From positions 2,108,001-2,172,000 of the forward strand of contig NZ_CP080766.1 of NCBI RefSeq assembly GCF_019602855.1: a stretch of DNA of 64,000 nt, written 5' to 3'. The notes below the pieces were generated by a model. That model was not told the origin of the DNA and did no database searches. It saw only the letters and a list, made by a program, of their open reading frames with translations. Below, piece after piece: positions 55,920 to 63,788 of the stretch (position 1 is the first letter of the stretch; each line of letters opens with the position of its first letter). The stretch is from Cupriavidus pinatubonensis. GTDB taxonomy: Bacteria > Pseudomonadota > Gammaproteobacteria > Burkholderiales > Burkholderiaceae. The position numbers were made by a program, and so were the translations under genes.

Positions 55920-56359
55920 CCAACATGAGCACACCTGCCACGCCTGCCACCGCCGCCGCCAAGGCGCCGCCCGCCGTCCCGCGCAAGATCGCCGCGCCGC
56001 GCACGCTGCCGGAAAGCCAGCCGTTCTGGGATGCCGCTGATGCCGGGCGCCTGCTGCTGAAGGTCTGCCTGGACTGCCACGCGCCGCACTACTACCCGCG
56101 CGACATCTGCCCGCACTGCCAGTCCGACCGCACCGAATGGCGCGACGCCAGCGGCTTCGGCACGATCTATTCGTTCAGCACCATGGGCAAAGGCGAGGCG
56201 GCCTGGACGCTCGCCTACATCCGGCTCGACGAAGGCGTGACCATGATGAGCAATCTCGTGGACTGCGATCCGCGCGAAGTCGAGATCGGCCAGCGCGTCA
56301 GGGTGGTGTTCAAGCCAAGCGACGGCGGCCATGCGGTTCCGATGTTCACCCCGGCATGA
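55916..56359 (+). CDS. Zn-ribbon OB-fold protein (DUF35), thiolase partner
   Basis: 147 residues. An Ala/Pro-rich N-terminus is followed by a rubredoxin-like zinc ribbon (CLDCHAPHYYPRDICPHCQSD) and an OB-fold (ASGFGTIYSFSTM, VTMMSNLVDCD). It overlaps the thiolase gene by 4 bp. In characterised systems the DUF35 protein is required for activity of the thiolase-like partner. An ATG at 55925 is an alternative start. Confidence 0.92.
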   Translation: MTNMSTPATPATAAAKAPPAVPRKIAAPRTLPESQPFWDAADAGRLLLKVCLDCHAPHYYPRDICPHCQSDRTEWRDASGFGTIYSFSTMGKGEAAWTLAYIRLDEGVTMMSNLVDCDPREVEIGQRVRVVFKPSDGGHAVPMFTPA

Positions 56360-56377
56360 TGCACTGAGGCAACGACC

Positions 56378-57604
56378 ATGGCAGACATCAGACAAGTCGC
56401 GCGCGACGCTGGCGCGCGCAAGGGGCCCCTGTCCCGCTTCACCATTCTTGATGCTTCGCGTGTGCGCGCAGGCCCCACCGCGGTGAGGCTGTTCGCAGAC
56501 ATGGGCGCACGCGTGATCAAGCTCGAGATTCCGGCGGGCGCACCGGGTGGCGACGACATGATCGGCGGACGCGACCATAACCGGGCGGACTACGAGAACC
56601 TGCACCGCAACAAGGAAAGTCTCACGCTCAATATGAAGACGCCGGAGGGCGTGAAGATCCTCCACGAGCTGGTGAGCCGCGCCGATGTCTTTATCGAGAA
56701 CTACCGCCCTGACGTGAAGCACCGGCTCGGCATCGGCCCGGATGCGCTGCGCGCGATCAATCCGCGCTTGGTCTACGCGAGCATATCCGGCTTCGGGCAG
56801 GACGGTCCCTACGCGGGCTGGCCCGGGTTTGACTCCATCGCGCAGGGCATGGGCGGCCTGATGAGCGTGACCGGCAAGCCGGGCGAGGGCCCGATGCGCG
56901 TCGGCATTCCGCTTGCGGACCTGTGTGCCGGGCACTTCTGCGCGATGGGCATCCTCACTGCATTGCTCGAGCGCGAAGCATCGGGCGAAGGGCAGTGGGT
57001 GCAAACGTCACTGCTCGAAGCCCAGATCGCGATGCTCGACTTCCAGGCCGCGCAGTGGCTCGTGGACAAAAAGATCCCGGAGCAGACCGGCAACGAGCAT
57101 CCGCTGACCGTGCCTACGGGCGTGTTTGCAACGAGCGACGGCTACCTGAACATCGCCGCGATCGGCCAGACCATGTGGAAGCGCCTGTGCGAGGCACTGG
57201 ACGTGCCGCACCTTATTGACGAGCCTGGCATGGGTTCCGACCCTGAGCGCGTGCGCAGTCGCGACAAGGTCAATGCCGCCATCGAAGCCGCGCTACGCAC
57301 GCGCACCACCGCCGAGTGGACCGAACGGCTGCTCAAGGCCGGCGTGCCGTGCGGGCCTATCCATCGTGTCGACCAGGTATTCGCCGACGCGCAGGTGAAG
57401 CACCTTGGTGTGGCCTGGCCGATGCAGCACGCCGAGCTTGGCGATGTCGCGCTGGTCGGCCAGCCGATGCGCCTGTCGCGCTATCCGCGCGATCTGCCGC
57501 CGCAGCCGGCGCCGGAGCAGGGCGCCAACACCGACGACATCCTGCGCGAGCTTGGCTATAGCGCCGGGCAGGTCGAAGCACTGCGCGCCGCCTACATCGT
57601 TTGA
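56378..57604 (+). CDS. CaiB/BaiF-family (class III) CoA-transferase
   Basis: 408 residues: ILDASRVRAGPTAVRLFADMGARVIKLEIP, NLHRNKESLTLNMKTPEGVKIL, GLMSVTGKPGEGPMRVGIPLADLCAGHFCAMGIL (the aspartate of ADLCAG is the expected nucleophile), GEGQWVQTSLLEAQIAMLDFQA. It moves CoA between an acyl-CoA donor and a carboxylic acid. In this operon it could activate the substrate by recycling CoA from a product, saving ATP relative to the synthetase encoded upstream. The donor and acceptor are unknown. Confidence 0.92.
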   Translation: MADIRQVARDAGARKGPLSRFTILDASRVRAGPTAVRLFADMGARVIKLEIPAGAPGGDDMIGGRDHNRADYENLHRNKESLTLNMKTPEGVKILHELVSRADVFIENYRPDVKHRLGIGPDALRAINPRLVYASISGFGQDGPYAGWPGFDSIAQGMGGLMSVTGKPGEGPMRVGIPLADLCAGHFCAMGILTALLEREASGEGQWVQTSLLEAQIAMLDFQAAQWLVDKKIPEQTGNEHPLTVPTGVFATSDGYLNIAAIGQTMWKRLCEALDVPHLIDEPGMGSDPERVRSRDKVNAAIEAALRTRTTAEWTERLLKAGVPCGPIHRVDQVFADAQVKHLGVAWPMQHAELGDVALVGQPMRLSRYPRDLPPQPAPEQGANTDDILRELGYSAGQVEALRAAYIV

Positions 57605-57619
57605 ACGAAGGACATTCCC

Positions 57620-58618
57620 ATGGCAAGACTCGTCGCCGCTTTTGGCTCTTCCCACAGCATCATGCTGGTTTGCCAGCGTGAAGACTGGCAACACGGCTTC
57701 CGCCAGGTCGACCCGAAGAACCCGCACTACTTCGACCGGGCGGGCAACCCGACCACCTACGAAGCGCTGCTCGCGATTGCGCCGGACGATGCCGAATCCA
57801 TGGTGACGCCCGAGCGCATGGGCGAGCGCTACGACCAGGCCGAGGCGGCCATGGACCAACTGCGCGACCGCATCCGCGCCGCGCGGCTCGACGTGCTGCT
57901 GGTGGTCGGCGATGACCAGACCGAGCTGTTCCGCACGACCAACAACCCGGCCTTTGCGATCTATTACGGCGACACCATCCGCAACGCGAAGCGCGAGGAA
58001 AGCCCGTCCGACGGCTGGTACAAGAAGGCCCGCATGGCGCGCCAGGAGCCTGACGCAGATCGGGACTATCCGGTCAACGCCGACATGGGCCGCTGGATGA
58101 TCCGCGAACTGTGTGATCGCGACTTCGACATCGCCGCGATGGACGGACTCGAGCGCGGGCAGTTCGAAGGCCATGCGTTCTCGTTCATCCATCGCCGCTA
58201 CCTGCAGGAGTTGGACCTGCCGGTGGTGCCGGTCATCGTCAACACTTTCGACCCGCCGAACCAGCCCACGCCGCGTCGGTGCATCCAGCTTGGCGCCGCG
58301 CTGCGCGAACTGATTGCCGCGTATCCCGAAGACCTGCGCGTGGGCGTACTGGCCTCGGGCGGCCTGAGCCACTTCGTGGTGGATGCCGAACTGGACAACG
58401 CGATCATCGACGCGATCCGCAGGAAGGACACCGCCTTCCTGGCCTCGCTCGATCCGCGCCAGCTGCAGGCCGGCAGCTCGGAGATCCGCAACTGGCTGAT
58501 CGCCGTCGAAGCGGTGCGCGACCTCGATCTGGAATGGACTTCCTACGTGCCGGGCTATCGCACACCCGCCATGACCGGCACCGGGCTGTGCTTTGCTGCC
58601 TGGCGCACCCTCGACTGA
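57620..58618 (+). CDS. LigB-superfamily (class III extradiol dioxygenase-like) protein
   Basis: 332 residues. Aligning by eye to LigB, H12 (SSHS) matches one iron ligand, H251 (GGLSH) the catalytic histidine, and the glutamate of GSSEI the acidic ligand. The second histidine ligand (NDH in LigB) is Q100 in GDDQTELF. It is therefore uncertain whether it binds Fe(II) and cleaves rings. It carries an insert (about 110-150) not seen in LigB. It lies between the CoA-transferase gene and three RraA-like genes, which fits ring cleavage followed by aldol cleavage. Confidence 0.8.
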   Translation: MARLVAAFGSSHSIMLVCQREDWQHGFRQVDPKNPHYFDRAGNPTTYEALLAIAPDDAESMVTPERMGERYDQAEAAMDQLRDRIRAARLDVLLVVGDDQTELFRTTNNPAFAIYYGDTIRNAKREESPSDGWYKKARMARQEPDADRDYPVNADMGRWMIRELCDRDFDIAAMDGLERGQFEGHAFSFIHRRYLQELDLPVVPVIVNTFDPPNQPTPRRCIQLGAALRELIAAYPEDLRVGVLASGGLSHFVVDAELDNAIIDAIRRKDTAFLASLDPRQLQAGSSEIRNWLIAVEAVRDLDLEWTSYVPGYRTPAMTGTGLCFAAWRTLD

Positions 58619-58644
58619 ACTGCTGAAACGAACCCGCAACGACC

Positions 58645-59307
58645 ATGAGTGAAACCGAATCTAACGTACAAAGGCTGCGCCGGCTCGACTGCTGCGCAGT
58701 GTCAGACGCGCTCGACAAGCTGCAATTGCCGGGCACCGTCACGGGCTTGCCGCAGCGCTCCGGCGCCGGGCGCATTGCCGGCCGCGCCATCACCGTGAAG
58801 CTCGGCACCGGCGCGCCGCCGCCGGGACCGACTCGGCATCTCGGCTGCACGGCCATCGAACAGGCGGGCCCGGACAACATCATCGTCGTCGAGCAGCGCA
58901 CCGGCGTGGAGGCCGGCAGCTGGGGCGGACTGCTGTCGCTTGGCGCCAAGGTGCGCGGCGTCGCCGGTGTCGTGGCCGATGGCCCGGTGCGCGATATCGA
59001 TGAAGCGCTCGATTTTGACTTCCCGGTGTTCAGCCGTGCACTGACCGCGTTCACCGCGCGCAGCCGCGTGGTGGAGCAAGGCACAAACGTGCCGGTGCAG
59101 ATTGGCAACGTGACGGTGGAAGAGGGCGATTACGTCGTCGCGGACCGCAGTGCGGTGATCTTCATCGCCGCGCGCGACATTGCGCGTGTGCTGGAGACCG
59201 CTGAAGCGATCGTGCGCAAGGAGGCCGTGATGGCGAAGGCCATCCTGGGCGGCACGCCCATCGGAGATGTCATGGGCGGCAACTACGAACACATGCTGAA
59301 GGGTTGA
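58645..59307 (+). CDS. RraA-family aldolase/decarboxylase, copy 1 of 3
   Basis: 220 residues. It keeps the two active-site elements of HMG/CHA aldolases: WGGLLSLGA and the metal/substrate motif ADGPVRDIDE. The family cleaves 4-hydroxy-4-methyl-2-oxoglutarate or 4-carboxy-4-hydroxy-2-oxoadipate to pyruvate and an oxoacid, and decarboxylates oxaloacetate; true RNase E inhibitors are a minority. It starts 26 bp after the LigB-like gene. The HTLG-like substitution pattern differs from copies 2 and 3, so it need not share their substrate. Confidence 0.88.
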   Translation: MSETESNVQRLRRLDCCAVSDALDKLQLPGTVTGLPQRSGAGRIAGRAITVKLGTGAPPPGPTRHLGCTAIEQAGPDNIIVVEQRTGVEAGSWGGLLSLGAKVRGVAGVVADGPVRDIDEALDFDFPVFSRALTAFTARSRVVEQGTNVPVQIGNVTVEEGDYVVADRSAVIFIAARDIARVLETAEAIVRKEAVMAKAILGGTPIGDVMGGNYEHMLKG

Positions 59308-59312
59308 AAGAG

Positions 59313-59975
59313 ATGAGCGAGCAGCAAGATATCAACGTCGCGCGCGCCGCGAAGCTGGACACGGCCACGCTGAGCGACGCGCTGGACAAGCACGGCATTG
59401 CAGGGCAGTGCTACCGCATCAAGGCGCGCGGAGAGGGCTTTGCCACGGCAGGCCGCGCCTTTACCCTGTTGTACGGCCCGGCGTCGAATCCGCCGGGCAC
59501 TGTCGGCGACTACATCGACGACGTGCCGCCGGGCAGCATCCTCGTACTCGACAACGGCGGGCGCGAGAATGCCACGGTGTGGGGCGACATCCTCACCGAG
59601 ATCGCCCACCGCCGCGGCATTGCCGGTACGGTCATCGACGGCGTATGCCGTGATGTCGCGCTGTGCCGCAAGCTCGGCTATCCGGTGTTCAGCAAGGACC
59701 ACTGGATGCGCACGGGCAAGGACCGCGTGCAGGTCGAAGCGACCAATGTGGTCGTCAATATCGGCGATGCGCGCGTGCAGCCCGGCGACATCCTGCGTGG
59801 CGATGCCGACGGCGTGGTGGTGATTCCACGTGAGCATGAGGCTGCGGTACTCGATACCGCCGAACAGATCGAACACGCCGAGAACGCGATCCGCGAAGCC
59901 GTGCGCGGCGGCATGCGCCTGGACGAGGCGCGACGCCAGTTCCGCTATCACCAGCTGCAGACGAAGGGAGCCTGA
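59313..59975 (+). CDS. RraA-family aldolase/decarboxylase, copy 2 of 3
   Basis: 220 residues. It retains VWGDILTEIA and IDGVCRDV, the conserved Mg and carboxylate-binding positions. Residues 150-175 (VQVEATNVVVNIGDARVQPGDILRGDADGVVVIP) are typical of RraA-like trimers. The ATG at 59313 lies 5 bp after the copy 1 stop; a TTG at 59304 overlaps that stop. Possible roles as for copy 1; tandem copies may form mixed oligomers. Confidence 0.88.
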   Translation: MSEQQDINVARAAKLDTATLSDALDKHGIAGQCYRIKARGEGFATAGRAFTLLYGPASNPPGTVGDYIDDVPPGSILVLDNGGRENATVWGDILTEIAHRRGIAGTVIDGVCRDVALCRKLGYPVFSKDHWMRTGKDRVQVEATNVVVNIGDARVQPGDILRGDADGVVVIPREHEAAVLDTAEQIEHAENAIREAVRGGMRLDEARRQFRYHQLQTKGA

Positions 59976-59977
59976 TC

Positions 59978-60640
59978 ATGGCGGAACACGACGCAACCAG
60001 CACCACGATCCGCGACTTTGAACGCGTAAGCGCCGGGATCATCAATGACGCACGTGCGCTGCCCACCGCCACGCTGCATGAAGCGGGCGGCAAGATCGGC
60101 GTGGTGTCGCCGGCCATCAAGCCCGTCGCACCGGAGTTCCGCATCTGCGGCCCGGCGCTGACGGTCCATTCGCCGGGCGGCGATAACCTGTGGCTGCACC
60201 GCGCCATCGACATCGCGCAGCCCGGCGACGTACTCGTGGTGCATGTGAGCGGCGCGTATGACCATGGCTACTGGGGCGAGATCATGACCACCGCGGCCAA
60301 GGTGAAGCAACTCGGCGGCCTCATCATAGACGGCTGCGTGCGCGACGGCGTGCTACTTGACGAGATTGGTTTCCCGGTATTCGCACGCGGCCTGTGCATC
60401 CGTGGCACGGGCAAGGACTATGGCGCGATCGGCTGGCTCAATGCGCCGGTGCTGATTGGTGGCGCGCGTGTCGAAGCGGGCGACCTGGTCGTGGGCGACC
60501 GCGACGGCGTGGTGGTCGTGCCGCGCAAGCGCGCAGCCGAGGTCGTCGGCAAGGCGCAGGACCGCGAGGCGACCGAAGCCGCCATTCTCAAGCGCGTGGA
60601 GGCAGGCGAGACCACCATGCGGATCTACGGCTTTCACTGA
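59978..60640 (+). CDS. RraA-family aldolase/decarboxylase, copy 3 of 3
   Basis: 220 residues. YWGEIMTTAAKVKQ and IDGCVRDGVLL keep the active-site pattern, and CGPALTVHSPGGDNLWLHRAIDIAQPGDVLVV is the best match of the three to 4-carboxy-4-hydroxy-2-oxoadipate aldolases of protocatechuate 4,5-cleavage. It begins 2 bp after copy 2. If the LigJ-like hydratase at 46559 makes such a hydroxyoxoadipate, this is the likeliest enzyme to cleave it to pyruvate and oxaloacetate (inference). Confidence 0.9.
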   Translation: MAEHDATSTTIRDFERVSAGIINDARALPTATLHEAGGKIGVVSPAIKPVAPEFRICGPALTVHSPGGDNLWLHRAIDIAQPGDVLVVHVSGAYDHGYWGEIMTTAAKVKQLGGLIIDGCVRDGVLLDEIGFPVFARGLCIRGTGKDYGAIGWLNAPVLIGGARVEAGDLVVGDRDGVVVVPRKRAAEVVGKAQDREATEAAILKRVEAGETTMRIYGFH

Positions 60641-60656
60641 ACCGGAGCCGGATGCC

Positions 60657-61427
60657 ATGAGCGAGACTTCGCAAGGACAGGCGCCTGAACTGACCGTCGG
60701 TGGTCACGTCGCCGTCATCACGCTGCGACGCCCAGAGGTGGCGAACCGGCTGGAGCCGGAAGACCTGGACCTGTTGCTCAGTTATCTGGAGACCGTGAAC
60801 GCGGACAGCCAGATTCGCGTACTGCGCCTCGAAGGACAGGGCCGTCATTTCTGTAGTGGCTTCAACATCGGCCGGCTCGGCGGTGCCGATGTGGGCGAGC
60901 GTTTCGAGGCACTCGCCAACGCATGGGAGCACGCGCGGCCGGTGACCATCGCGGTGCTGCATGGCGGTGCGTACGGCGGGGCCACGGATCTCGCGCTCGC
61001 TTGTGATTTTCGCTTCGGCGCGGCCGCCACCGAGATGTCGGTACCAGCCGCGCGCCTGGGGCTGCTGTTCTATCGCGGCGGCATGGAGCGTTATGTCACT
61101 CGCCTTGGCCTGGCCACGGCCAAGCGCGTGCTGCTGATGGCTGACAAGTTCAACGCGGCCGAGATGCTGGCCTGTGGTTACCTAGACCGTCTGGAAGACA
61201 ACCCCGAGGCGCTGCGCGCGCTAGTGCAGCGGTGGAGTGCAGAGTTGGCTGGCATGGCGCCGCTGGCACTGCTCGGCATGAAGAAGCACATGAACCGCAT
61301 TGCGCGCGGTGAACTCGATACCGTCGAACTCGCCCGCGATATCGCCGCGGCCGATGCCTCCGACGATCTGCGCGAGGGTGCGCTGGCCTGGCGGGAAAAG
61401 CGCGCGCCGCGTTTCAACGGCCGCTGA
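60657..61427 (+). CDS. Enoyl-CoA hydratase/isomerase family protein
   Basis: 256 residues, crotonase fold: LRRPEVANRLEPEDL, GQGRHFCSGFNIGRLGG and VLHGGAYGGATDLALACDFRFGAAATEMSVPAARLGLLFYRGGMERYVTRLG. The oxyanion-hole segments are present, but the usual catalytic glutamates are replaced by small or neutral residues (GGAYGGATDLAL), suggesting a reaction other than simple hydration. The ATG at 60657 has CGGAGCCGG upstream. It ends 14 bp before the thioesterase gene. Confidence 0.87.
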   Translation: MSETSQGQAPELTVGGHVAVITLRRPEVANRLEPEDLDLLLSYLETVNADSQIRVLRLEGQGRHFCSGFNIGRLGGADVGERFEALANAWEHARPVTIAVLHGGAYGGATDLALACDFRFGAAATEMSVPAARLGLLFYRGGMERYVTRLGLATAKRVLLMADKFNAAEMLACGYLDRLEDNPEALRALVQRWSAELAGMAPLALLGMKKHMNRIARGELDTVELARDIAAADASDDLREGALAWREKRAPRFNGR

Positions 61428-61441
61428 TGGGAATGTACTGA

Positions 61442-61864
61442 ATGAGCCAAGACAATTATTTTTCCCGCATGCTGCGTGGCGAGGCGCCCGTGCCGGCCGT
61501 TGCCGGCACGCTAGGCGGCGTGATCCGCGCGGTCGATCTGGAAGCGGGGTCGCTTGAATCCGACTACGTTGCGACCGACGCGTTCCTCAATCCGGTGGGC
61601 CAGGTGCAGGGCGGTATGCTCGGAGCGATGCTCGACGACGTGACGGCAATGCTCGTCACCGCGACGCTCGAAGACGGCGCGTCCTGCTCGACGCTGAACC
61701 TGAATCTGTCGTTCCTGCGGCCGGCACAGGCCGGTCCGCTGCGGGGCCGCGCACGGCTCGAGCGGCGGGGACGCAATGTCTGCAACGTGGTGGGCGAACT
61801 GAGCCAGGACGGCAAGCTGGTGGCGACGGCCACGGCGACATGCATGGTGGCGCGCCGCGCGTGA
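61442..61864 (+). CDS. PaaI-type hotdog thioesterase
   Basis: 140 residues with the hotdog fold: DYVATDAFLNPVGQVQGGMLGAMLDDVTAMLV and LNLNLSFLRPAQAGPLRGRARLERRGRNVCNVVGEL. The family HGG motif reads QGG here; the aspartate of LDD is kept. It would hydrolyse dead-end or product acyl-CoA thioesters to release CoA. It is the last gene of the plus-strand block, ending in a long GC-rich hairpin. Confidence 0.88.
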   Translation: MSQDNYFSRMLRGEAPVPAVAGTLGGVIRAVDLEAGSLESDYVATDAFLNPVGQVQGGMLGAMLDDVTAMLVTATLEDGASCSTLNLNLSFLRPAQAGPLRGRARLERRGRNVCNVVGELSQDGKLVATATATCMVARRA

Positions 61865-61880
61865 GTGCGGCGCGCCACCA
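61845..61880. terminator. Long hairpin between converging thioesterase and transketolase genes
   Basis: A perfect 14-bp stem (TGGTGGCGCGCCGC with its complement) around an 8-nt loop, covering the thioesterase stop. No T-run follows on either strand. Its position between converging operons makes a bidirectional terminator or 3'-end stabiliser likely. Confidence 0.65.
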
Positions 61881-61889
61881 CGCGGCCGG

Positions 61890-62888
61890 TTACACCAGCC
61901 AGCCTTTGATGTTTGCCGCCATGACTTGTGTCGAGATGCCATAGCGGTCATGCAGCGTGGGCAGGGCGCCGGCATCGAGGAACAGGTCAGGCAGCGCCAC
62001 CTGACGGAACGGCGGATGCACGCCCGCTTGCATCAGCGCGGTCGCGACGGCTTCGCCGAGGCCGCCGATCACGGTATGGTTCTCCGCGACCACGACCAGC
62101 CGGCCTGAACGCCTGGCTTCGCGCACGATGGTCTCGGTGTCGAGCGGCTTGATCGTCGGCACATGCAGCACCGCCACGCCGACGCGATCCTTCTCGAGTG
62201 CCTTGGCCACTTCAAGCGCCCGCATGGTCATGATGCCCGACGAGATCACGAGCACATCGGCGCCGTCGCGCAGCAGTTTTGCCTTGCCGAGCTCGAACTT
62301 GTAGTCGTACTCGTCGAGTACCACCGGCACATTGCCGCGCAGCAACCGCGCGTACACCGGGCCCGCATGGGCCGCGATGGCGGGAACCATCTGCTCGATG
62401 TCGGTGGCGTCGCACGGGTCGATCACCGTCATGTTGGGCATGGCGCGCATGAGCGCCAGGTCTTCGGCGGCCTGATGGCTCGGTCCGTAGCCCGTGGTGA
62501 GGCCCGGCAGCGCGCAGACGATCTTCACGTCGAGGTTGTCCTCGGCGATGGTCTGGTGCATGAAGTCATAGGCACGGCGCGTGGCGAACACCGCGTACGT
62601 GGTCACGAACGGTTGCGCGCCTTCATGCGCGAAGCCCGCGGCCGCGCCCATCAGCAGCTGCTCGGCCATGCCCATCTGGTAGTAGCGCTCGGGGAATGCC
62701 TGCGCCAGGATATGCAGGTCGGTGTATTTGCCGAGGTCGGCAGTCATGCCGATCACGTTGGACTTCTGCTTTGCGAGTTCCACCAGCGCGTGGCCGAACG
62801 GGGCCGAACGTGTCGCCTGTCCTTCACCGGCGATCGAGGCGATCATTGCCGAGGTCTTCAGCTTCGGCTTGCCATTGTTGCTGCTCAT
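61890..62888 (-). CDS. Transketolase C-terminal subunit (split transketolase)
   Basis: 332 residues: the pyrimidine-binding and C-terminal domains of transketolase. Seen are GHALVELAKQKSNVIGMTADLGKYTDLHILAQAFPERYYQMGMAEQLLMGAAAGFA (with the glutamate that activates ThDP), TTGYGPSHQAAEDLALMRAMPNMTVIDPCDATD and VVVAENHTVIGGLGEAVA. It needs the N-terminal partner encoded upstream, whose stop overlaps this start by 4 bp. Split transketolases occur in catabolic clusters and act on ketoses or related keto-acids; the substrate here is unknown. Confidence 0.92.
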   Translation of the reverse strand: MSSNNGKPKLKTSAMIASIAGEGQATRSAPFGHALVELAKQKSNVIGMTADLGKYTDLHILAQAFPERYYQMGMAEQLLMGAAAGFAHEGAQPFVTTYAVFATRRAYDFMHQTIAEDNLDVKIVCALPGLTTGYGPSHQAAEDLALMRAMPNMTVIDPCDATDIEQMVPAIAAHAGPVYARLLRGNVPVVLDEYDYKFELGKAKLLRDGADVLVISSGIMTMRALEVAKALEKDRVGVAVLHVPTIKPLDTETIVREARRSGRLVVVAENHTVIGGLGEAVATALMQAGVHPPFRQVALPDLFLDAGALPTLHDRYGISTQVMAANIKGWLV

Positions 62889-63730
62889 GCTTGTCTCCCG
62901 GCTTCCAGAGCCTGCAGGGCGAGTTGCCATTCGTGGGCATCGACCCGGATGAAGTGATTCTTTTCGCGTTGTTCGAGGAACGGCACGCCGCAACCCATGC
63001 GCGTGTCGCAGACGATCATGCGCGGTTGTTCGCCCGGATGCTTGCGTGCGGTATCGAAGGCCGCCGCGACCGCGTCGATGTCGTTGCCGTCGACGCGCTG
63101 CGTGAACCAGCCGAAGGCCTGCAGCTTTTCGACCAGCGGCTCGAACGCCATGATCTGGCTGGACGGGCCATCGGCCTGCTGGTTGTTGACGTCGACGATG
63201 CCGATCAGGTTGTCGAGCTTCCAGTGGCTGGCCGACTGGATGCCTTCCCAGATCGCGCCTTCATCGAGTTCGCCGTCGGAGAACAGCGTGTAGACGAACG
63301 CATCCGATCCCTTGCGCTTGAGGCCGAGGCAGCGGCCCACGGCAATGGTCAGGCCCTGGCCCAGCGAGCCGCCGGACATCTCCATGCCCGGCGTGTAGCT
63401 GGCCATGCCGGACATGGGCAGGCGGCTGTCGTCGCTGCCATACGTTTCGAGTTCCTCCATCGGCAGGATGCCGGCTTCGAGCAGCGCGGCGTACAAAGCG
63501 ATCGCATAGTGCCCGTTGGACAGCAGGAAGCGATCGCGCCCTTCCCAGTCCGGCTCTTCCGCGCGGTAGCGCATGGCGCCGAAGTAGGCGACGGCCAGGA
63601 CATCGGCGATATCGAGCGCCTGCCCAATGTAGCCTTGTCCCTGCACTTCGCCCATCAGCAGGGCGTTGCGCCGGATGCGGTAGGCGCGTTCGGCGAGGGG
63701 CACGGCCACCTCGTTGGTTGCGTAATGCAT
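62885..63730 (-). CDS. Transketolase N-terminal subunit (split transketolase)
   Basis: 281 residues, the ThDP pyrophosphate-binding half: RDRFLLSNGHYAIALYAALLEAG, GSLGQGLTIAVGRCLG and the ThDP/metal motif SDGELDEGAIWEG...NLIGIVDVNNQQADG (S in place of the first G of GDG, common in split forms). GGAGACAAC precedes the ATG at 63730. It overlaps the C-terminal subunit gene by 4 bp for stoichiometric production, and follows an MFS transporter gene on the same strand. Confidence 0.92.
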   Translation of the reverse strand: MHYATNEVAVPLAERAYRIRRNALLMGEVQGQGYIGQALDIADVLAVAYFGAMRYRAEEPDWEGRDRFLLSNGHYAIALYAALLEAGILPMEELETYGSDDSRLPMSGMASYTPGMEMSGGSLGQGLTIAVGRCLGLKRKGSDAFVYTLFSDGELDEGAIWEGIQSASHWKLDNLIGIVDVNNQQADGPSSQIMAFEPLVEKLQAFGWFTQRVDGNDIDAVAAAFDTARKHPGEQPRMIVCDTRMGCGVPFLEQREKNHFIRVDAHEWQLALQALEAGRQA

Positions 63731-63788
63731 GTTGTCTCCTGTGGATTGGGTAGTCGGAGCGAAGGGAAAGCCTGTGTACATGGCTGGC

